From contig JACKDE010000004.1 in the NCBI GenBank assembly GCA_020633675.1, forward strand, positions 620,001-684,000: 64,000 bases of DNA, read 5' to 3'. Both the position numbers and the translations under genes were made by a program. Under the pieces are notes generated by a model that ran no database searches, was not told the origin of the DNA, and worked only from the letters and a program-made list of their open reading frames with translations. This document shows positions 51,934 through 61,905 of this stretch, piece after piece (within the stretch, counting starts at the first letter, position 1; each line of letters begins with the position of its first letter). The DNA comes from Deferribacteres bacterium (GTDB taxonomy: Bacteria > Zhuqueibacterota > Zhuqueibacteria > Zhuqueibacterales > Geothermadaptataceae).

Positions 51934-52741
51934 GTTTCCTCCGAACTGCAAGCAGAACGTTCAATTTAAAGTCATCCGTGACAATAATCGGGCAAAGCAA
52001 GCACACGCAGAGAATTTTGATCGTTAAAACTGACTCTGGTTCCCGGAATTCAGTGGACGCGAGCAATGGCAGGTGCCAGTCGGGTACGGCGCATGATCGG
52101 GCTCAAAACACAAAAGCGGGATCAAATATTCTCGTTTTGAGAGAGATACCGCTTTGTCCTGCACACCAACAAAAGTCTTGTGGCCTTCGTCGGGTGGCGT
52201 TTTCTATCGTAGAAAAGAATGCTTTGTGAGTAAATTGCCGGGCACTGCGTCCATGCAAATGCTGCAATGAGATTATGTTGAATAAGTACTGAAAGTCGTA
52301 AAGTGCCATTCCATGCTCGACCAATCGTCAAATCAGCCACTCTTCCATCTATTCATAATGCGGCACATCGACATTCATTTGATACAAAATTTCACTCTAA
52401 TATATGATCAAGAAAACAAAAATGCCGAAAAGAACAATGCAAAATGCACAGGTACTTTTGGCGCGTACAGGTCAAATCCGCCATTCGTAATCGCTGCAGA
52501 GCACGTTAAGACGATGCATCACAGCACCCGTCGTTTGTGTCGAAGCTTCTTCGATTAAATGGCCTTGATAATTCTGGTCGCATTGGAAACCTCGCACCAT
52601 CTGCTAAGCCAGAAACCTGGCGTTCTGGTCAATTCGAGACGACAGCGCGTGAATATCGGTCGTTTTGCTTTGCACAACGTGCGAAATCATTTTATCGTTT
52701 ATAAAAAACCAGCTTCAAAAAGAAAGCCCACAGGTGGTAAA
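51934..52741. other. 808-bp divergent region without a supported gene
   Basis: Lies between the leftward degenerate-GGDEF gene and the rightward double-GNAT gene. Frames run through it, including one that would extend the GNAT N-terminus by 61 residues, but they lack family match and ribosome sites. One loose dyad (CTCAAAAC near 52103 and GTTTTGAG near 52134) is present. Nothing else recognised. Confidence 0.5.
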
Positions 52742-53671
52742 ATGATCGAAATCAAGCTTCGCACGATGGAAAAAGCAGATTGGCCTGAAGTCGCCGATCT
52801 GATTGCTGTTTCAACAAACAATTGGTATGAAAAGCATGGCATGGCAGCCATTTTCCCAAAGGCATCTGCCGCCACGATGCTATTTTGCGAGGTGTATGAA
52901 GCGCTTGATCCTGGCTGCTGTATTCTCGCCACCCATCCTGAGACCGGCCTGATTATGGGATCGTGCTTTTACCACCCGCGCGAAACCCATGTCTCGCTCG
53001 GCATTATGAATGTGCACCCAAACCATTTCGGCGCCAGCATTGCCGTGCGCTTGCTAAAATTTATCACTGATTTTGCAGAACAGCGCCACCAGCCTGTAAG
53101 ACTGGTGTCCAGCGCGATGAACCTGGACTCGTTTTCACTGTACACCCGCAACGGATTTGTGCCGCAACAGGCTTTTCAGGACATGATGCTCACAGTGTCA
53201 GACCAAGGTTTTCCCCACATGGAGTCCGGCGCAGAAAGAGTACGCGAAGCGACGCTCGCAGATGTGCCGCAAATGGCCGATCTCGAAAAATCGCTTTGCC
53301 ACATCCGGCGCGAAAAAGACTATCGATATTTTATTGAAAATCGACAGGGCATCTGGCAGACGCTGGTTTATGAAAACGCGGAAGGCGTACTGGAAGGATT
53401 CCTGGTTTCGGTGAGTCATCCGGGCAGCAATATGCTCGGCCCGGGAGTGATGCGAACAGAAGACCAGGCTGCTGCGCTGATCATCGCGCATCTGCAGCGC
53501 AATCGTGGCCGGAGCAAGATATTTTTGGTGCCGGTTTCCTGCCATGGATTGATCAAAAAATTATATGGCTGGGGAGCGCGCAATACCGAGATTCATTTCA
53601 GCCAGGTGCGTGGAGCCTATCAGACACCGAAGGGCGTGCTAATGCCAACATTCATGCCGGAAACAGCATAA
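52742..53671 (+). CDS. double-GNAT-domain protein
   Basis: 309 aa from ATG 52742 (AGGTGG upstream); the longer frame from 52559 lacks support. The first GNAT-like unit starts I-E-I-K-L-R-T-M-E-K-A-D-W and includes L-G-I-M-N-V-H-P-N-H-F-G-A-S-I-A-V-R-L-L (acetyl-CoA site), Y-T-R-N-G-F-V-P. The second begins V-R-E-A-T-L-A-D-V-P-Q-M. Tandem GNATs are common among aminoglycoside-type and peptide N-acetyltransferases; the substrate is unknown. Followed by the tRNA terminator on the other strand. Confidence 0.82.
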   Translation: MIEIKLRTMEKADWPEVADLIAVSTNNWYEKHGMAAIFPKASAATMLFCEVYEALDPGCCILATHPETGLIMGSCFYHPRETHVSLGIMNVHPNHFGASIAVRLLKFITDFAEQRHQPVRLVSSAMNLDSFSLYTRNGFVPQQAFQDMMLTVSDQGFPHMESGAERVREATLADVPQMADLEKSLCHIRREKDYRYFIENRQGIWQTLVYENAEGVLEGFLVSVSHPGSNMLGPGVMRTEDQAAALIIAHLQRNRGRSKIFLVPVSCHGLIKKLYGWGARNTEIHFSQVRGAYQTPKGVLMPTFMPETA

Positions 53672-53715
53672 ACGCATCTGGAAAAAATTATGTTTGCAGG
53701 AATGAGTGAGATCGA

Positions 53716-53755
53716 AATAAAAAAGCCGTCTGTATCATTCGATACAAACGGCTTT
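53716..53755 (-). terminator. intrinsic terminator of the tRNA operon
   Basis: On the minus strand AAAGCCGTTTGTATC and GATACAGACGGCTTT form a 15-bp stem with a 4-nt loop, followed by TTTTTTATTT. It starts four nt past tRNA-Glu. The plus-strand double-GNAT gene ends 45 bp away, so it may also affect convergent reading. Confidence 0.9.
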
Positions 53756-53758
53756 GGA

Positions 53759-53830
53759 TGACCCCTAGGGGATTCGAACCCCTGTTGCAGGAATGAAAGT
53801 CCTGAGTCCTAACCACTAGACGAAGGGGCC
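53759..53830 (-). tRNA. tRNA-Glu(TTC)
   Basis: 72 nt. Acceptor GGCCCCT with AGGGGTC, discriminator A. Anticodon loop CTTTCAT gives TTC. T-arm A-G-G-G-G-T-T-C-G-A-A-T-C-C-C-C-T. No encoded CCA. Last tRNA of the four-gene operon. Confidence 0.96.
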
Positions 53831-53880
53831 ACTATATACTTGAGGTTTTCCTTCTTGGGGGAATTGGATTTGTGACAATA

Positions 53881-53958
53881 TGGGGTGAGCGACGGGATTT
53901 GAACCCGCGACCACCAGAGCCACAATCTGGTGCTCTACCAAGCTGAGCTACGCCCACC
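53881..53958 (-). tRNA. tRNA-His(GTG) with encoded CCA
   Basis: Acceptor GTGGGCG pairs with CGCTCAC; extra G at -1 opposite C73, as in histidine tRNAs. Anticodon loop TTGTGGC gives GTG. The 3' CCA (plus-strand TGG at 53881-53883) is encoded, unlike its neighbours. Confidence 0.95.
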
Positions 53959-54007
53959 ATCTATTCGAAATCCGGCAGTCCATGACTCGATCCCCCCGTA
54001 TTTTTAG

Positions 54008-54081
<74 letters not shown>

Positions 54082-54162
54082 AACAATCAATTGGCAGAGT
54101 GTGGGGTTTGAAGCTATCTGCTCGTGACAACTCCAGTTTTTCACTCCTGCAATAGCTCATTG

Positions 54163-54236
54163 TCGGGGCAGCAGGATTTGAACCTGCGACCCTCTGCTCC
54201 CAAAGCAGATGCGCTGCCGGACTGCGCTATGCCCCG
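54163..54236 (-). tRNA. tRNA-Pro(TGG)
   Basis: 74 nt. Acceptor CGGGGCA with TGCCCCG, discriminator A. Anticodon loop TTTGGGA between CTGC and GCAG gives TGG. First in the operon Pro-Arg-His-Glu. No encoded CCA. Confidence 0.96.
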
Positions 54237-54383
54237 TTGATAATTGCATCAATTCAAAGATCTACCGTCTCCAGAATAGACAGCGAATATACGCTACACG
54301 TCGATTTAAGTCAAGTTTTATTTTGAGCAGATCGGGACTTTTTAAGGCAGGTTGGTATCATCAGGAACAATTGCCAGGCTGTT

Positions 54384-55457
54384 TCATTGCACGTCAGAAG
54401 AAAGCTTGAAGCGAACGATACGATTATTGCCGGTATCCGCGACATATAGCGTTTGATCAAAAAAGGCCACGCCATGCGGCGCATCGAACTGTTTCTCGCC
54501 GGTGCCAACTTCTCCGAACGACTGCTGCTCTTCTCCGCTTGGTGAAAACTTGAATAGTCGATTTTGTGCGGCATCCACCACAAAAATGTTGCCTTGCAAA
54601 TCGACTGTCACATCCTCCGGCGCTTCAAATTTACGCGGTTCGAACAAATCAAAACTGCCTTGCGACGGATTGAGCCGTGGCACATAGCCGAATTCCGAAA
54701 TAGTAATCCACTGGACTTTAAAATTGTTTTCGCCAACCATGCAAAAAATAAAATCCGGTGAAAAGTCACGCAGGGTGGTGATGCCACTGGCGCTCGCAGC
54801 CGATAAAATCCCAAGACCGTTCGGCTCGAGATTGACCGCGTTCGGCACACGAACATCGAACGATTCAGGAAAAATGAGCACCTGGTTATCGTTTCTGCTG
54901 TCGCCAGTCGCAGTCACGATATAATTGATGCGCGCTGTCCCCTGCACCGCCGTCAACGAGGCCGCTATTCCGGTGTATTTTCGATCCGGATTATCGACCT
55001 CTTCAAAAACCAACTGAACCGGCGCCTGCTCGATACGATGGTTTACCGCGACCAGATCAATGCGATAAATTTTGTTGCTGTCGGTGACGATCAGCAAGTT
55101 GAGCTTGGGATCTTGTGTCAGCGCCACCGGATTCTCGACAGTTTGAGACTCGCCAATAACATTCCCCGATAAGTCCAGCATTACAATACGATCATTGCCA
55201 CTATCAGCCACATAAACAAGCGGCTCTCTGCCGAGCAAGACATCTTTGGGGCCGTCGAATGCATAATTTGTTTCAGCGCCCCACACCGGCCGCAACTGCA
55301 GGTAGGTTGTATCACTGATCGCTGCGGTGCCGTCGAGCGAAGTTGGCTGTGCGGGGACAGGAATCTTTTCGCCGCCGCATGCTGAAAGCCACAGCATGAA
55401 GGCAAGAAAAGAAAAAAGGCTCGATGTAAAGCGTGGCTTGAAATCGCCTGTTGTCAT
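54384..55457 (-). CDS. NHL-repeat beta-propeller lipoprotein
   Basis: 357 aa. Lipoprotein signal: hydrophobic stretch then L-S-A-C-G-G at about 26-31, so it is lipidated. The body is NHL repeats: V-Y-V-A-D-S-G-N-D-R-I-V-M-L-D-L-S-G, I-F-V-V-D-A-A-Q-N-R-L-F-K-F-S-P-S-G, L-Y-V-A-D-T-G-N-N-R-I-V-R-F. Binding partner unknown. Ten nt after the GNAT gene, so the two are probably co-transcribed. Part of the envelope gene group. Confidence 0.87.
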   Translation of the reverse strand: MTTGDFKPRFTSSLFSFLAFMLWLSACGGEKIPVPAQPTSLDGTAAISDTTYLQLRPVWGAETNYAFDGPKDVLLGREPLVYVADSGNDRIVMLDLSGNVIGESQTVENPVALTQDPKLNLLIVTDSNKIYRIDLVAVNHRIEQAPVQLVFEEVDNPDRKYTGIAASLTAVQGTARINYIVTATGDSRNDNQVLIFPESFDVRVPNAVNLEPNGLGILSAASASGITTLRDFSPDFIFCMVGENNFKVQWITISEFGYVPRLNPSQGSFDLFEPRKFEAPEDVTVDLQGNIFVVDAAQNRLFKFSPSGEEQQSFGEVGTGEKQFDAPHGVAFFDQTLYVADTGNNRIVRFKLSSDVQ

Positions 55458-55467
55458 TGCGAATATC

Positions 55468-56034
55468 TCAATCTTTGTTCAGTTTATAGAATGCGTCGCC
55501 AGCATCAAATTGTTCTTTTTTGATACCATAGTAAATCAAATCCAGTTTGGCTCCATCCGCACCATCGGCCTGAACGCGGCGCACAAACAGCATGCCCAGT
55601 TTGTCTATCACCCGGAAAGATGCCTCGTGCAGAGGATCAGCTCCGGCGAGCACAAGCTGGCAGCCCAACTCATCAAAAGCGTAGCGTAACATGGCCAACG
55701 ACACTTCGGTCGCATAGCCATTTCCCCACAATTGCGGATCAATGCCGTACAGGATTTCCTTTTCAGGCTGCTTGCCGTAATGTCCAAGGCCGCAAAAGCC
55801 GACGAGCCGATCTTTGCTTTTTGCATATGCAACCCACACACCGGCGCCATGCTCTGTATAATTTTTTATGCTGCGCGCCACAACTTCGCGCGCCTTCTCT
55901 TCTGTAATGACGACGTCATCCCAAATGAAGCCACGGACGTTCGGGTGCGTCCAGAGCTTGTGTAAATCCGGAATATCGTCTTCAGTGCATGGCCGCAGCT
56001 GCAACCGATCTGTTTCAATCGAAATTGTTTTCAA
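55468..56034 (-). CDS. RimJ/RimL-type GNAT acetyltransferase
   Basis: 188 aa. T-D-R-L-Q-L-R-P-C-T-E-D-D-I-P at 8-22 typical of the RimJ/RimL group, motif A at Q-L-W-G-N-G-Y-A-T-E-V about 115, and A-S-F-R-V-I-D-K-L-G-M at about 150. It may acetylate protein N-termini or a small amine. ATG near 56034. Confidence 0.9.
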   Translation of the reverse strand: MKTISIETDRLQLRPCTEDDIPDLHKLWTHPNVRGFIWDDVVITEEKAREVVARSIKNYTEHGAGVWVAYAKSKDRLVGFCGLGHYGKQPEKEILYGIDPQLWGNGYATEVSLAMLRYAFDELGCQLVLAGADPLHEASFRVIDKLGMLFVRRVQADGADGAKLDLIYYGIKKEQFDAGDAFYKLNKD

Positions 56035-56197
56035 TAGTGCTTTTCCTCAAAATCGCAGCGGATCGCAGATATATTTGCAATTTAACCTGGAATAGTGACC
56101 ATAAGGGCACAATGAGCACAATGCTTACAAAACAGAGAATTGTTTATCACTCGAAATCCGGCAATTTACCAAGATCAAAAGGCCAAAAGCGCTTTCG

Positions 56198-57235
56198 TCA
56201 AAATTGAATCCTCGCCGAAAATCGGCTGGCGCTACCCAACCGTCCAAAATCGCTGTAGGAAAAATCCAATTGCAAATCGATCAGATTGAGCGGCAAATTC
56301 AGGCCACCACCGAAGGCAAAGCTCTCTTCTTCTACGTTGATCCGATAGCCACCGCGCAGGGCAAGTGTGCGGTTCCACCAATATTCCATCCCGAGATTGA
56401 CATTTTCAGCGTTGTCATTGGGGTGATTGAGCTGAATCGAAGCGGTCACCTTCTGCTTCTCATTGTCTATCAGCTCCGATGCAAATCCGATGCGGAAGAT
56501 CGTCGGTGGCGCAAAATCCTGGAAGCTGGAGTTCCCGCTGCCATCGCGATACACCAGTGAGCCACTCGGTTTGATGTTGGTGCCAAAATTCAGCACCGAC
56601 ACGGCGAAGCGGGTGCTGGCAAAGCCGGTCAAGTAATACGTGCCGAAATCAACCAAAACGTTACGGGCATGCAGTTCTGCCAGCGTCTCATCGACATATT
56701 TGACGGTCGCACCAACGCTGAAGCGATCGGTCATCTGGCGCGCCAGGGTCAGGCCAACTGCAATATCCCCGAAAGCCACGTAATTTCCGGTGCCAAAGGG
56801 CTGATACTCGGTCGTCTCTTCGAATTCATCCGTGTGCAGTGCGGTGACGCTTATGCCGAGACGATTCGCCCCGCCAAAGGGCAGCACATACCCAAAAAAT
56901 TCATGCCGCATATCGACCGGCCAACTGACGTGCGACAACAGCACTTCATTTTGCTGAATTTGGGTAATGCCGGCAGGATTCCAGTACAATGCAGAAGCAT
57001 CATTTGCCACAGCAACAAAGGACTCACCCATGCCAACAGCCCTTCCGCCCACACCAATTTTCAAAAACTGGTACATGGCCGTACCGGCGCGCTGGCTGCC
57101 GAGAACCGGGATAAGCTGCGCAGTAGCAGTCGAATTCAGGCCCAAAAACAACATTGCAGCAAGCCAAAGTCGGCCTGAGTGTTTTATGAAGCATCGTCGT
57201 TTTTGATACAATGGGGTATTATCGAAAAAGCGCAT
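56198..57235 (-). CDS. PorV/PorQ-family outer-membrane beta-barrel protein
   Basis: 345 aa. Signal peptide with A-M-L-F-L-G-L and cleavage after T-A-T-A-Q at about 40. The mature start carries the family block: F-L-K-I-G-V-G-G-R-A-V-G-M-G-E-S-F-V-A-V-A-N-D-A-S-A-L-Y-W-N-P-A-G-I (given here as spaced residues). The rest is amphipathic strands ending in an aromatic-type strand (F-S-A-R-I-Q-F). PorV shuttles T9SS cargo to PorU in Bacteroidota; PorQ/PorV paralogues in other FCB phyla are common and less defined. Start ATG has AGGA eight nt upstream. Nine nt after the TonB-receptor stop, so co-transcribed. Confidence 0.87.
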   Translation of the reverse strand: MRFFDNTPLYQKRRCFIKHSGRLWLAAMLFLGLNSTATAQLIPVLGSQRAGTAMYQFLKIGVGGRAVGMGESFVAVANDASALYWNPAGITQIQQNEVLLSHVSWPVDMRHEFFGYVLPFGGANRLGISVTALHTDEFEETTEYQPFGTGNYVAFGDIAVGLTLARQMTDRFSVGATVKYVDETLAELHARNVLVDFGTYYLTGFASTRFAVSVLNFGTNIKPSGSLVYRDGSGNSSFQDFAPPTIFRIGFASELIDNEKQKVTASIQLNHPNDNAENVNLGMEYWWNRTLALRGGYRINVEEESFAFGGGLNLPLNLIDLQLDFSYSDFGRLGSASRFSARIQF

Positions 57236-57244
57236 AGTAGTATC

Positions 57245-60124
57245 CTAAAATCTCAAAGCCAGGCCGATGCGTGCATTTCGCTGCGTTAAATAACGTGCCG
57301 GATTAAACGGGAACGGCGAAATCGGCGCCTGGGTATCCGGATAGAGCGGATCGTTGTACCCGGTTGGCGTTGGATCGCCAAACTCATAAGCTCGCCCGGT
57401 AACAGGATTGATGATCTGCGAATTTTTGCGATTCAGCAAGTTGATGACTTCCACCGAAAAGGTATACTCCATGCCGAGCAAGCTGAAATATTTTTCAAAA
57501 TTCAGATTGACCCAGAACCAGGTGGCGGCCAACTGGCCGTATGGATCATCCGGCTCGCCATTTTGATCGAGATCGTCGTCGTATTCCGGCCGGCCATCGA
57601 TCAGGGTAGTACCGGTTGCAAATTGCGGCGTGAAGCGCTTCCCAGCCTGCGCAAAGGCGCGTATATTCATGTTCCAGTTATTGGGAACAGGGAGACCAAA
57701 AAGCTTTGGCTTCTGGTTTTTTCCAACCGACAAATTGGCGACCGCCGATATTTGCCACGGCCGGTCCCATATCAGGAAATCTTCAGTGATAGGCTTTTCG
57801 TTGAGCGAACCCTGTGCCACCAAAAAAGCATCATCCGGCGACGAGCTTTTGCCTGTCGCGATCGAGTAGCTGCCGCTGATCGAGCCACTCAAATATCTGC
57901 CAGCGCGTTTGCGATATTCGACCTCAATGCCGCGCGAACGTGAATAATCGAGATTCAAATAGGTCGTAAAGGAGCGCCCTGACAACCTGCCGGTGCCGCC
58001 GAAATTCACCGTCGTCACGTAATCGAAAATGTCCTTGTAATAGGCGGTGACAGTGAAAACATCATTTTCCGAAAATTTGTGGCGGACGCCGAACTCATAG
58101 GCCACGGTGGTTTCATAATCGAGATTGGGATTGCCAAATTTTTGAAAAGAGGACAATGCACTGTTTTCACCGAGCTTGGCATACACAAACTGCGGTTTGG
58201 GACGTTTGGAAAAGTGGCCGTAGGAAAAGAACAGCATTTGATTATCTGAAATCGGGTGCGAAATGCCGATGCGAGGACTCATTCTGCCACGCCAGCGCCG
58301 TCCGAAAAAGCTGTAGGTTTCATTGCGAAAATCGTCCCGGACCTGATCGCTGATGGTGACAATGTCGGGATTGTCAACTGCATCTTCTACAAATTTTCCG
58401 GGGAACCAATAATCGAATCGCAGGCCGAAATTGGCGATCAGGCCTTTGAATTTGATTTGGTCCTGCACGTACATACTTCCGTAGGACGGACTGACTTCGT
58501 AAATATCATTGTTCAAACCCAGCTCGCCAAACCAGGGACGGTAAATATCGATCATCTGCATTTGTGCAAAACTGGTCTCGATACCCGCCTTGAATTTGTG
58601 CGCATTGTCTTCCGAGTGCAGGGTGTAATCCGCCTTTGCAGTATATTCTTCGACGAAATGGTCATGCCAGGTTTCGCCATCACCGGAATCCCAGAAACCA
58701 TCGCCCGGAAAAACCGAAATGATGGTGCTGTCGGGACTATAAAAGTAGTTGATCGGCTGGGTGACGAAATCCTGAGGTTCTTCGTATTCCGTCCAATGTT
58801 TACCGTTGACATCGCTGCGCAGGTTGGTGAAGAATCGTGACAAGCGCACTTCGTAAAAAGACTTGTTGTTGAGGGTGTGCGTCCAGGTCAGTGCGAGCTG
58901 TTTGCTGAGATGGGTAAAGGTATTAAAATTGTCGAGATTTTCCTGATAATCGTAGGCATAGCCCGGGCCGGGCTCCACAAATTCCAAATTGGTCTGCAAC
59001 GACTTGGTGTTCTGGTTGATGCCGACTGACTGGTTGCCCGAGAGCACCAGCTTGTGGGTCGGATCGAATTTCCATGACAATTTAAAGATGCCAGACCAAT
59101 TGTTTTCCTGACGTGGTGCGAAGCGGGTGCCGTGAAAGGTTGATGAGTAGAGTTGGGTAGCTGATTTTTTCACATAGGTATCGCTCAGCAGCATGTAAAA
59201 ATTGCCGAACAAGCTGAGTTCGCCTGGCAACTTCAGGCCGAGTGCCGGAAGCACATAGCGTGAAAATGGTTCGGGGCCGCTGATGCTGGCTTCCGCGATA
59301 TCTGTATTGAAGCTTTGCGCGCTTTTATCGCTGAGCAGACCGATCACCGGCGTGCCCGAATCGAAGCCGCCAAAATGATCGCGCTTGAACGCCATTGCGC
59401 CCCTGTACTTGCTGCCGCCCTCTTTGGTTTTGACATTAATAATGCCGGACATTGCCTGCCCGTATTCGGCGTTATACCCCCCGGTGATGACTTCCACTTC
59501 TTCGATCGCATCGGTGCTGAGCTGCAATCCGAAGCCCGTGCCGGCCAATGGATCCTGCACCGAAATCCCATCGAGCAAATAAGCATTTTCGTACGAGCGG
59601 CCACCACGGATGTGAATTTCATCGTCGCTCTGCACAACTCCCACCTGATTCGCAACGATATCCTGAACATTTTCAACCACCTCAGCCTGGATTTCCGCGC
59701 TGGTAATGCTGCGCAAGCTGGCGGTTTCCTCAATATCGAAAAGCGGCTTTTCACCAATAACGACAACCTCTTGCCCAAAGGTCAGCACCGTGGATTCGAG
59801 TTCAAAATTGAGTGTAATCGTTTCAGCAGCGGATACTTTGACGCCGGTATTTTGAATTTGTTTATAGCCAATCATCGACACTTCGACCGTATACACGCCC
59901 GGATTCATGTTGCCGATTTCGAAATTGCCATCAATATCGGTTGCGGCGCCATAGTAGGTCCCTGTCACGATCACATTGACACCGGGTAGCGCCTCACCCG
60001 TTTCAGCATCCGTAACTTTGCCTTTGATCACGCCTTTGCTCTGCGCCAGGAGATTGGCAGCAGGCAAAAGCAGCAGCATTGTCAGAGCGGCAAGTAGTGG
60101 TTTCAGACGAATCATTTTCATCAC
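57245..60124 (-). CDS. TonB-dependent receptor with N-terminal CarboxypepD_reg domain
   Basis: 959 aa. Signal peptide to about residue 28 (L-L-A-Q), then a carboxypeptidase-regulatory-like beta-sandwich (G-V-I-K-G-K-V-T-D-A-E-T-G-E-A-L-P-G-V-N at 31-50), plug domain (I-H-I-R-G-G-R-S-Y-E-N-A-Y-L-L-D-G-I at about 172; Y-G-Q-A-M-S-G-I-I-N-V-K-T-K) and a large barrel ending in A-R-I-G-L-A-L-R-F. Outer-membrane importer or, in this phylum, sometimes an exporter-like partner; substrate unknown. No SusD gene follows. Between a lipoprotein and the PorV-like gene. Confidence 0.93.
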   Translation of the reverse strand: MMKMIRLKPLLAALTMLLLLPAANLLAQSKGVIKGKVTDAETGEALPGVNVIVTGTYYGAATDIDGNFEIGNMNPGVYTVEVSMIGYKQIQNTGVKVSAAETITLNFELESTVLTFGQEVVVIGEKPLFDIEETASLRSITSAEIQAEVVENVQDIVANQVGVVQSDDEIHIRGGRSYENAYLLDGISVQDPLAGTGFGLQLSTDAIEEVEVITGGYNAEYGQAMSGIINVKTKEGGSKYRGAMAFKRDHFGGFDSGTPVIGLLSDKSAQSFNTDIAEASISGPEPFSRYVLPALGLKLPGELSLFGNFYMLLSDTYVKKSATQLYSSTFHGTRFAPRQENNWSGIFKLSWKFDPTHKLVLSGNQSVGINQNTKSLQTNLEFVEPGPGYAYDYQENLDNFNTFTHLSKQLALTWTHTLNNKSFYEVRLSRFFTNLRSDVNGKHWTEYEEPQDFVTQPINYFYSPDSTIISVFPGDGFWDSGDGETWHDHFVEEYTAKADYTLHSEDNAHKFKAGIETSFAQMQMIDIYRPWFGELGLNNDIYEVSPSYGSMYVQDQIKFKGLIANFGLRFDYWFPGKFVEDAVDNPDIVTISDQVRDDFRNETYSFFGRRWRGRMSPRIGISHPISDNQMLFFSYGHFSKRPKPQFVYAKLGENSALSSFQKFGNPNLDYETTVAYEFGVRHKFSENDVFTVTAYYKDIFDYVTTVNFGGTGRLSGRSFTTYLNLDYSRSRGIEVEYRKRAGRYLSGSISGSYSIATGKSSSPDDAFLVAQGSLNEKPITEDFLIWDRPWQISAVANLSVGKNQKPKLFGLPVPNNWNMNIRAFAQAGKRFTPQFATGTTLIDGRPEYDDDLDQNGEPDDPYGQLAATWFWVNLNFEKYFSLLGMEYTFSVEVINLLNRKNSQIINPVTGRAYEFGDPTPTGYNDPLYPDTQAPISPFPFNPARYLTQRNARIGLALRF

Positions 60125-60153
60125 TATTTTTTGCGATACGGTCTGTTTATCGG

Positions 60154-61539
60154 CTAAAAAAGCTCAGTTAAAATTTTGTTGAGTACGGTTTGTACCGATT
60201 GCTGGCCATCCAATGACGACACTGGCAGCCCAAAAAAGACAAACGAATTTGTCGCATCGATTACCGCCATCGGTGGCGTGCCGGACCATGCACTCGAGTT
60301 ATCCGGCAACGTGTACATGACCCGCGAACTGATTTTGGGGACAACAGGAAAAACATTTGGGATAATGGTTGTGCTGACCTGCAACTCCGGAAATCCGAGC
60401 GCCGCAAACTCCGCAGTTGGCGGAACAAGCTGATTGCGGGTAATCCGCGAGATTTTTGGCCCGAGGCTGTCTGCCGGAGAAAATACCAACGGATCACCAA
60501 GGTTGTTGGCGAACTCTTTAAAACTGGTTGTCATGATCACTTTGCCGCCGTTGTCGAGAAATTCCGGTAAACTGACCTGAGCCTTCTCCAGTGTAGGATC
60601 GGTGTCAGCATACCAGAACACGCGATCGAAGAGCAGCAAGGTTTGCGTAAATGCCTGCGAGGATGCGGGCTCCAGCGCGCCCCCTCTGCTTTTGATATCC
60701 CAGACATCAATATCACCGACAATCGCACGCAGTGCTGAAGCATAGAAAGAGCCCGTGTTATCGGCAATGTTATAATCATCCAGCAACAGGAAAGTGCTTT
60801 TGGGCTTTTTGACATACCAAACATCATTTTCAGTCCTGGGCATGCGTACGATGTCGCTGGACGTGCCGGCAATGTCGACCGCACGCAAATAGAGCACATG
60901 ATTGCCTTCGGTCAAGCCATCAGCTTCGGTCAACAGCAAGGAATTCGAGCGTGCATCCACATCGATCCATGCATCGGCATTGCTGGTGTCATCGAGCACA
61001 TACTGGTAGAATTCGATGGTATCGTCACCATCCAGATCTGTGCCACGCCAGGTAAAAGAAGCCACAGTGAAGGTGGTTTCGGGCACTTCAGTCGCAACCA
61101 CAAAATCGACTTGTGGCCGGCTGTTCATGACCGGGAAACGCCGGACAGCAGCTGTGGGATCAGCCACGCCATCATCATCAATAGCCTTGACGCGGAAGGT
61201 ATAGACCGTATCGGAACCCGATAATGTGAGCGTGAACGTTTCTTCCGTCTCGGCTGTAAATACCCAGCCCTGTGCTGGCGATGCACTATCCCAACTCTGC
61301 ACGTCCGCCGCATTGTCATCAAACGTATAGATAAAACCATCGACAACGCCATCCGGATCATCACCCCACCAGTGAATGGTTTTACGACTGATGGTCGAAT
61401 TCAATTCGTTATCCGTGAAAAGCGAAATAAACGTTTCAGGGGGCTTATTCGCCAATGGGTTGTCGGCAAAATTTTCCGAGCAGGCGGAAACGAGCAATAA
61501 ACCTGCAAGACAAATCAGTAAGCGCATCGGCTCATTCAA
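60154..61539 (-). CDS. hypothetical envelope lipoprotein
   Basis: 461 aa. Lipobox L-L-L-V-S-A-C-S at about 14-21. Two Ig/FN3-like modules follow (W-W-G-D-D-P-D-G-V-V-D-G, then F-T-W-R-G-T-D-L-D-G-D-D, both in D-x-D-G loops of the Reg_prop/cadherin kind). The C-terminal half (about 240-461) starts F-L-L-L-D-D-Y-N and resembles a Rossmann-like GATase/DUF4350 fold (G-G-K-V-I-M-T-T-S-F). No catalytic site is evident. 30 nt upstream of the TonB receptor, so probably its operon partner and a possible accessory subunit. Confidence 0.75.
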   Translation of the reverse strand: MNEPMRLLICLAGLLLVSACSENFADNPLANKPPETFISLFTDNELNSTISRKTIHWWGDDPDGVVDGFIYTFDDNAADVQSWDSASPAQGWVFTAETEETFTLTLSGSDTVYTFRVKAIDDDGVADPTAAVRRFPVMNSRPQVDFVVATEVPETTFTVASFTWRGTDLDGDDTIEFYQYVLDDTSNADAWIDVDARSNSLLLTEADGLTEGNHVLYLRAVDIAGTSSDIVRMPRTENDVWYVKKPKSTFLLLDDYNIADNTGSFYASALRAIVGDIDVWDIKSRGGALEPASSQAFTQTLLLFDRVFWYADTDPTLEKAQVSLPEFLDNGGKVIMTTSFKEFANNLGDPLVFSPADSLGPKISRITRNQLVPPTAEFAALGFPELQVSTTIIPNVFPVVPKISSRVMYTLPDNSSAWSGTPPMAVIDATNSFVFFGLPVSSLDGQQSVQTVLNKILTELF

Positions 61540-61905
61540 TTAGGTTAAAAGCACATGGAAACTTGAAATAGAGTCTTTTCGATCACGAACAAAAAAATCA
61601 ATGAAATTCATCGCAAAAATAAAAGTGTGCCCGATCGCACCGGGTAGCGACCGGGCAACGAACAGGAGCATATCACAGATACACACCTGATGAGATTTTG
61701 CCGGGAGATCCCGAGCATCCATTACAAGCTGGGAAATAATAGCTTGTCAGGGTTAGGCGCGCCAAGCCCCGACACCCGATACTCCAGGAACTATACTGTT
61801 CAGTTAAGGGTGAATCCACTTTTTATACATTTAGGATGCCCATCTGCACGGGCATGACATGATTCTTCTTCACTGAACGGCATTGAGTTCAGAAAATATC
61901 CGAAA
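61540..61905. other. 366-bp intergenic region with a small inverted-repeat element
   Basis: Separates the OB-fold cargo from the lipoprotein operon, whose promoter should be near 61540-61740. No gene is seen. It contains the repeat at 61796-61881. Confidence 0.6.
61796..61881. repeat. 86-bp element with CTGTTCAGTTAAG inverted ends
   Basis: Left arm CTGTTCAGTTAAG (61796-61808) and right arm, read on the minus strand, CCGTTCAGTGAAG (about 61869-61881) are near-identical inverted ends, both followed by GAATC. The centre has GCCC-ATCTGCAC-GGGC (about 61838-61852). The same end motif occurs at about 36795, 38654 and 45285. Confidence 0.65.

Noticed and set aside
52559..52741. 61-codon N-terminal extension of the double-GNAT protein
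   Set aside because: ATG 52742 has a good ribosome site and begins the domain; the extension has no family match.
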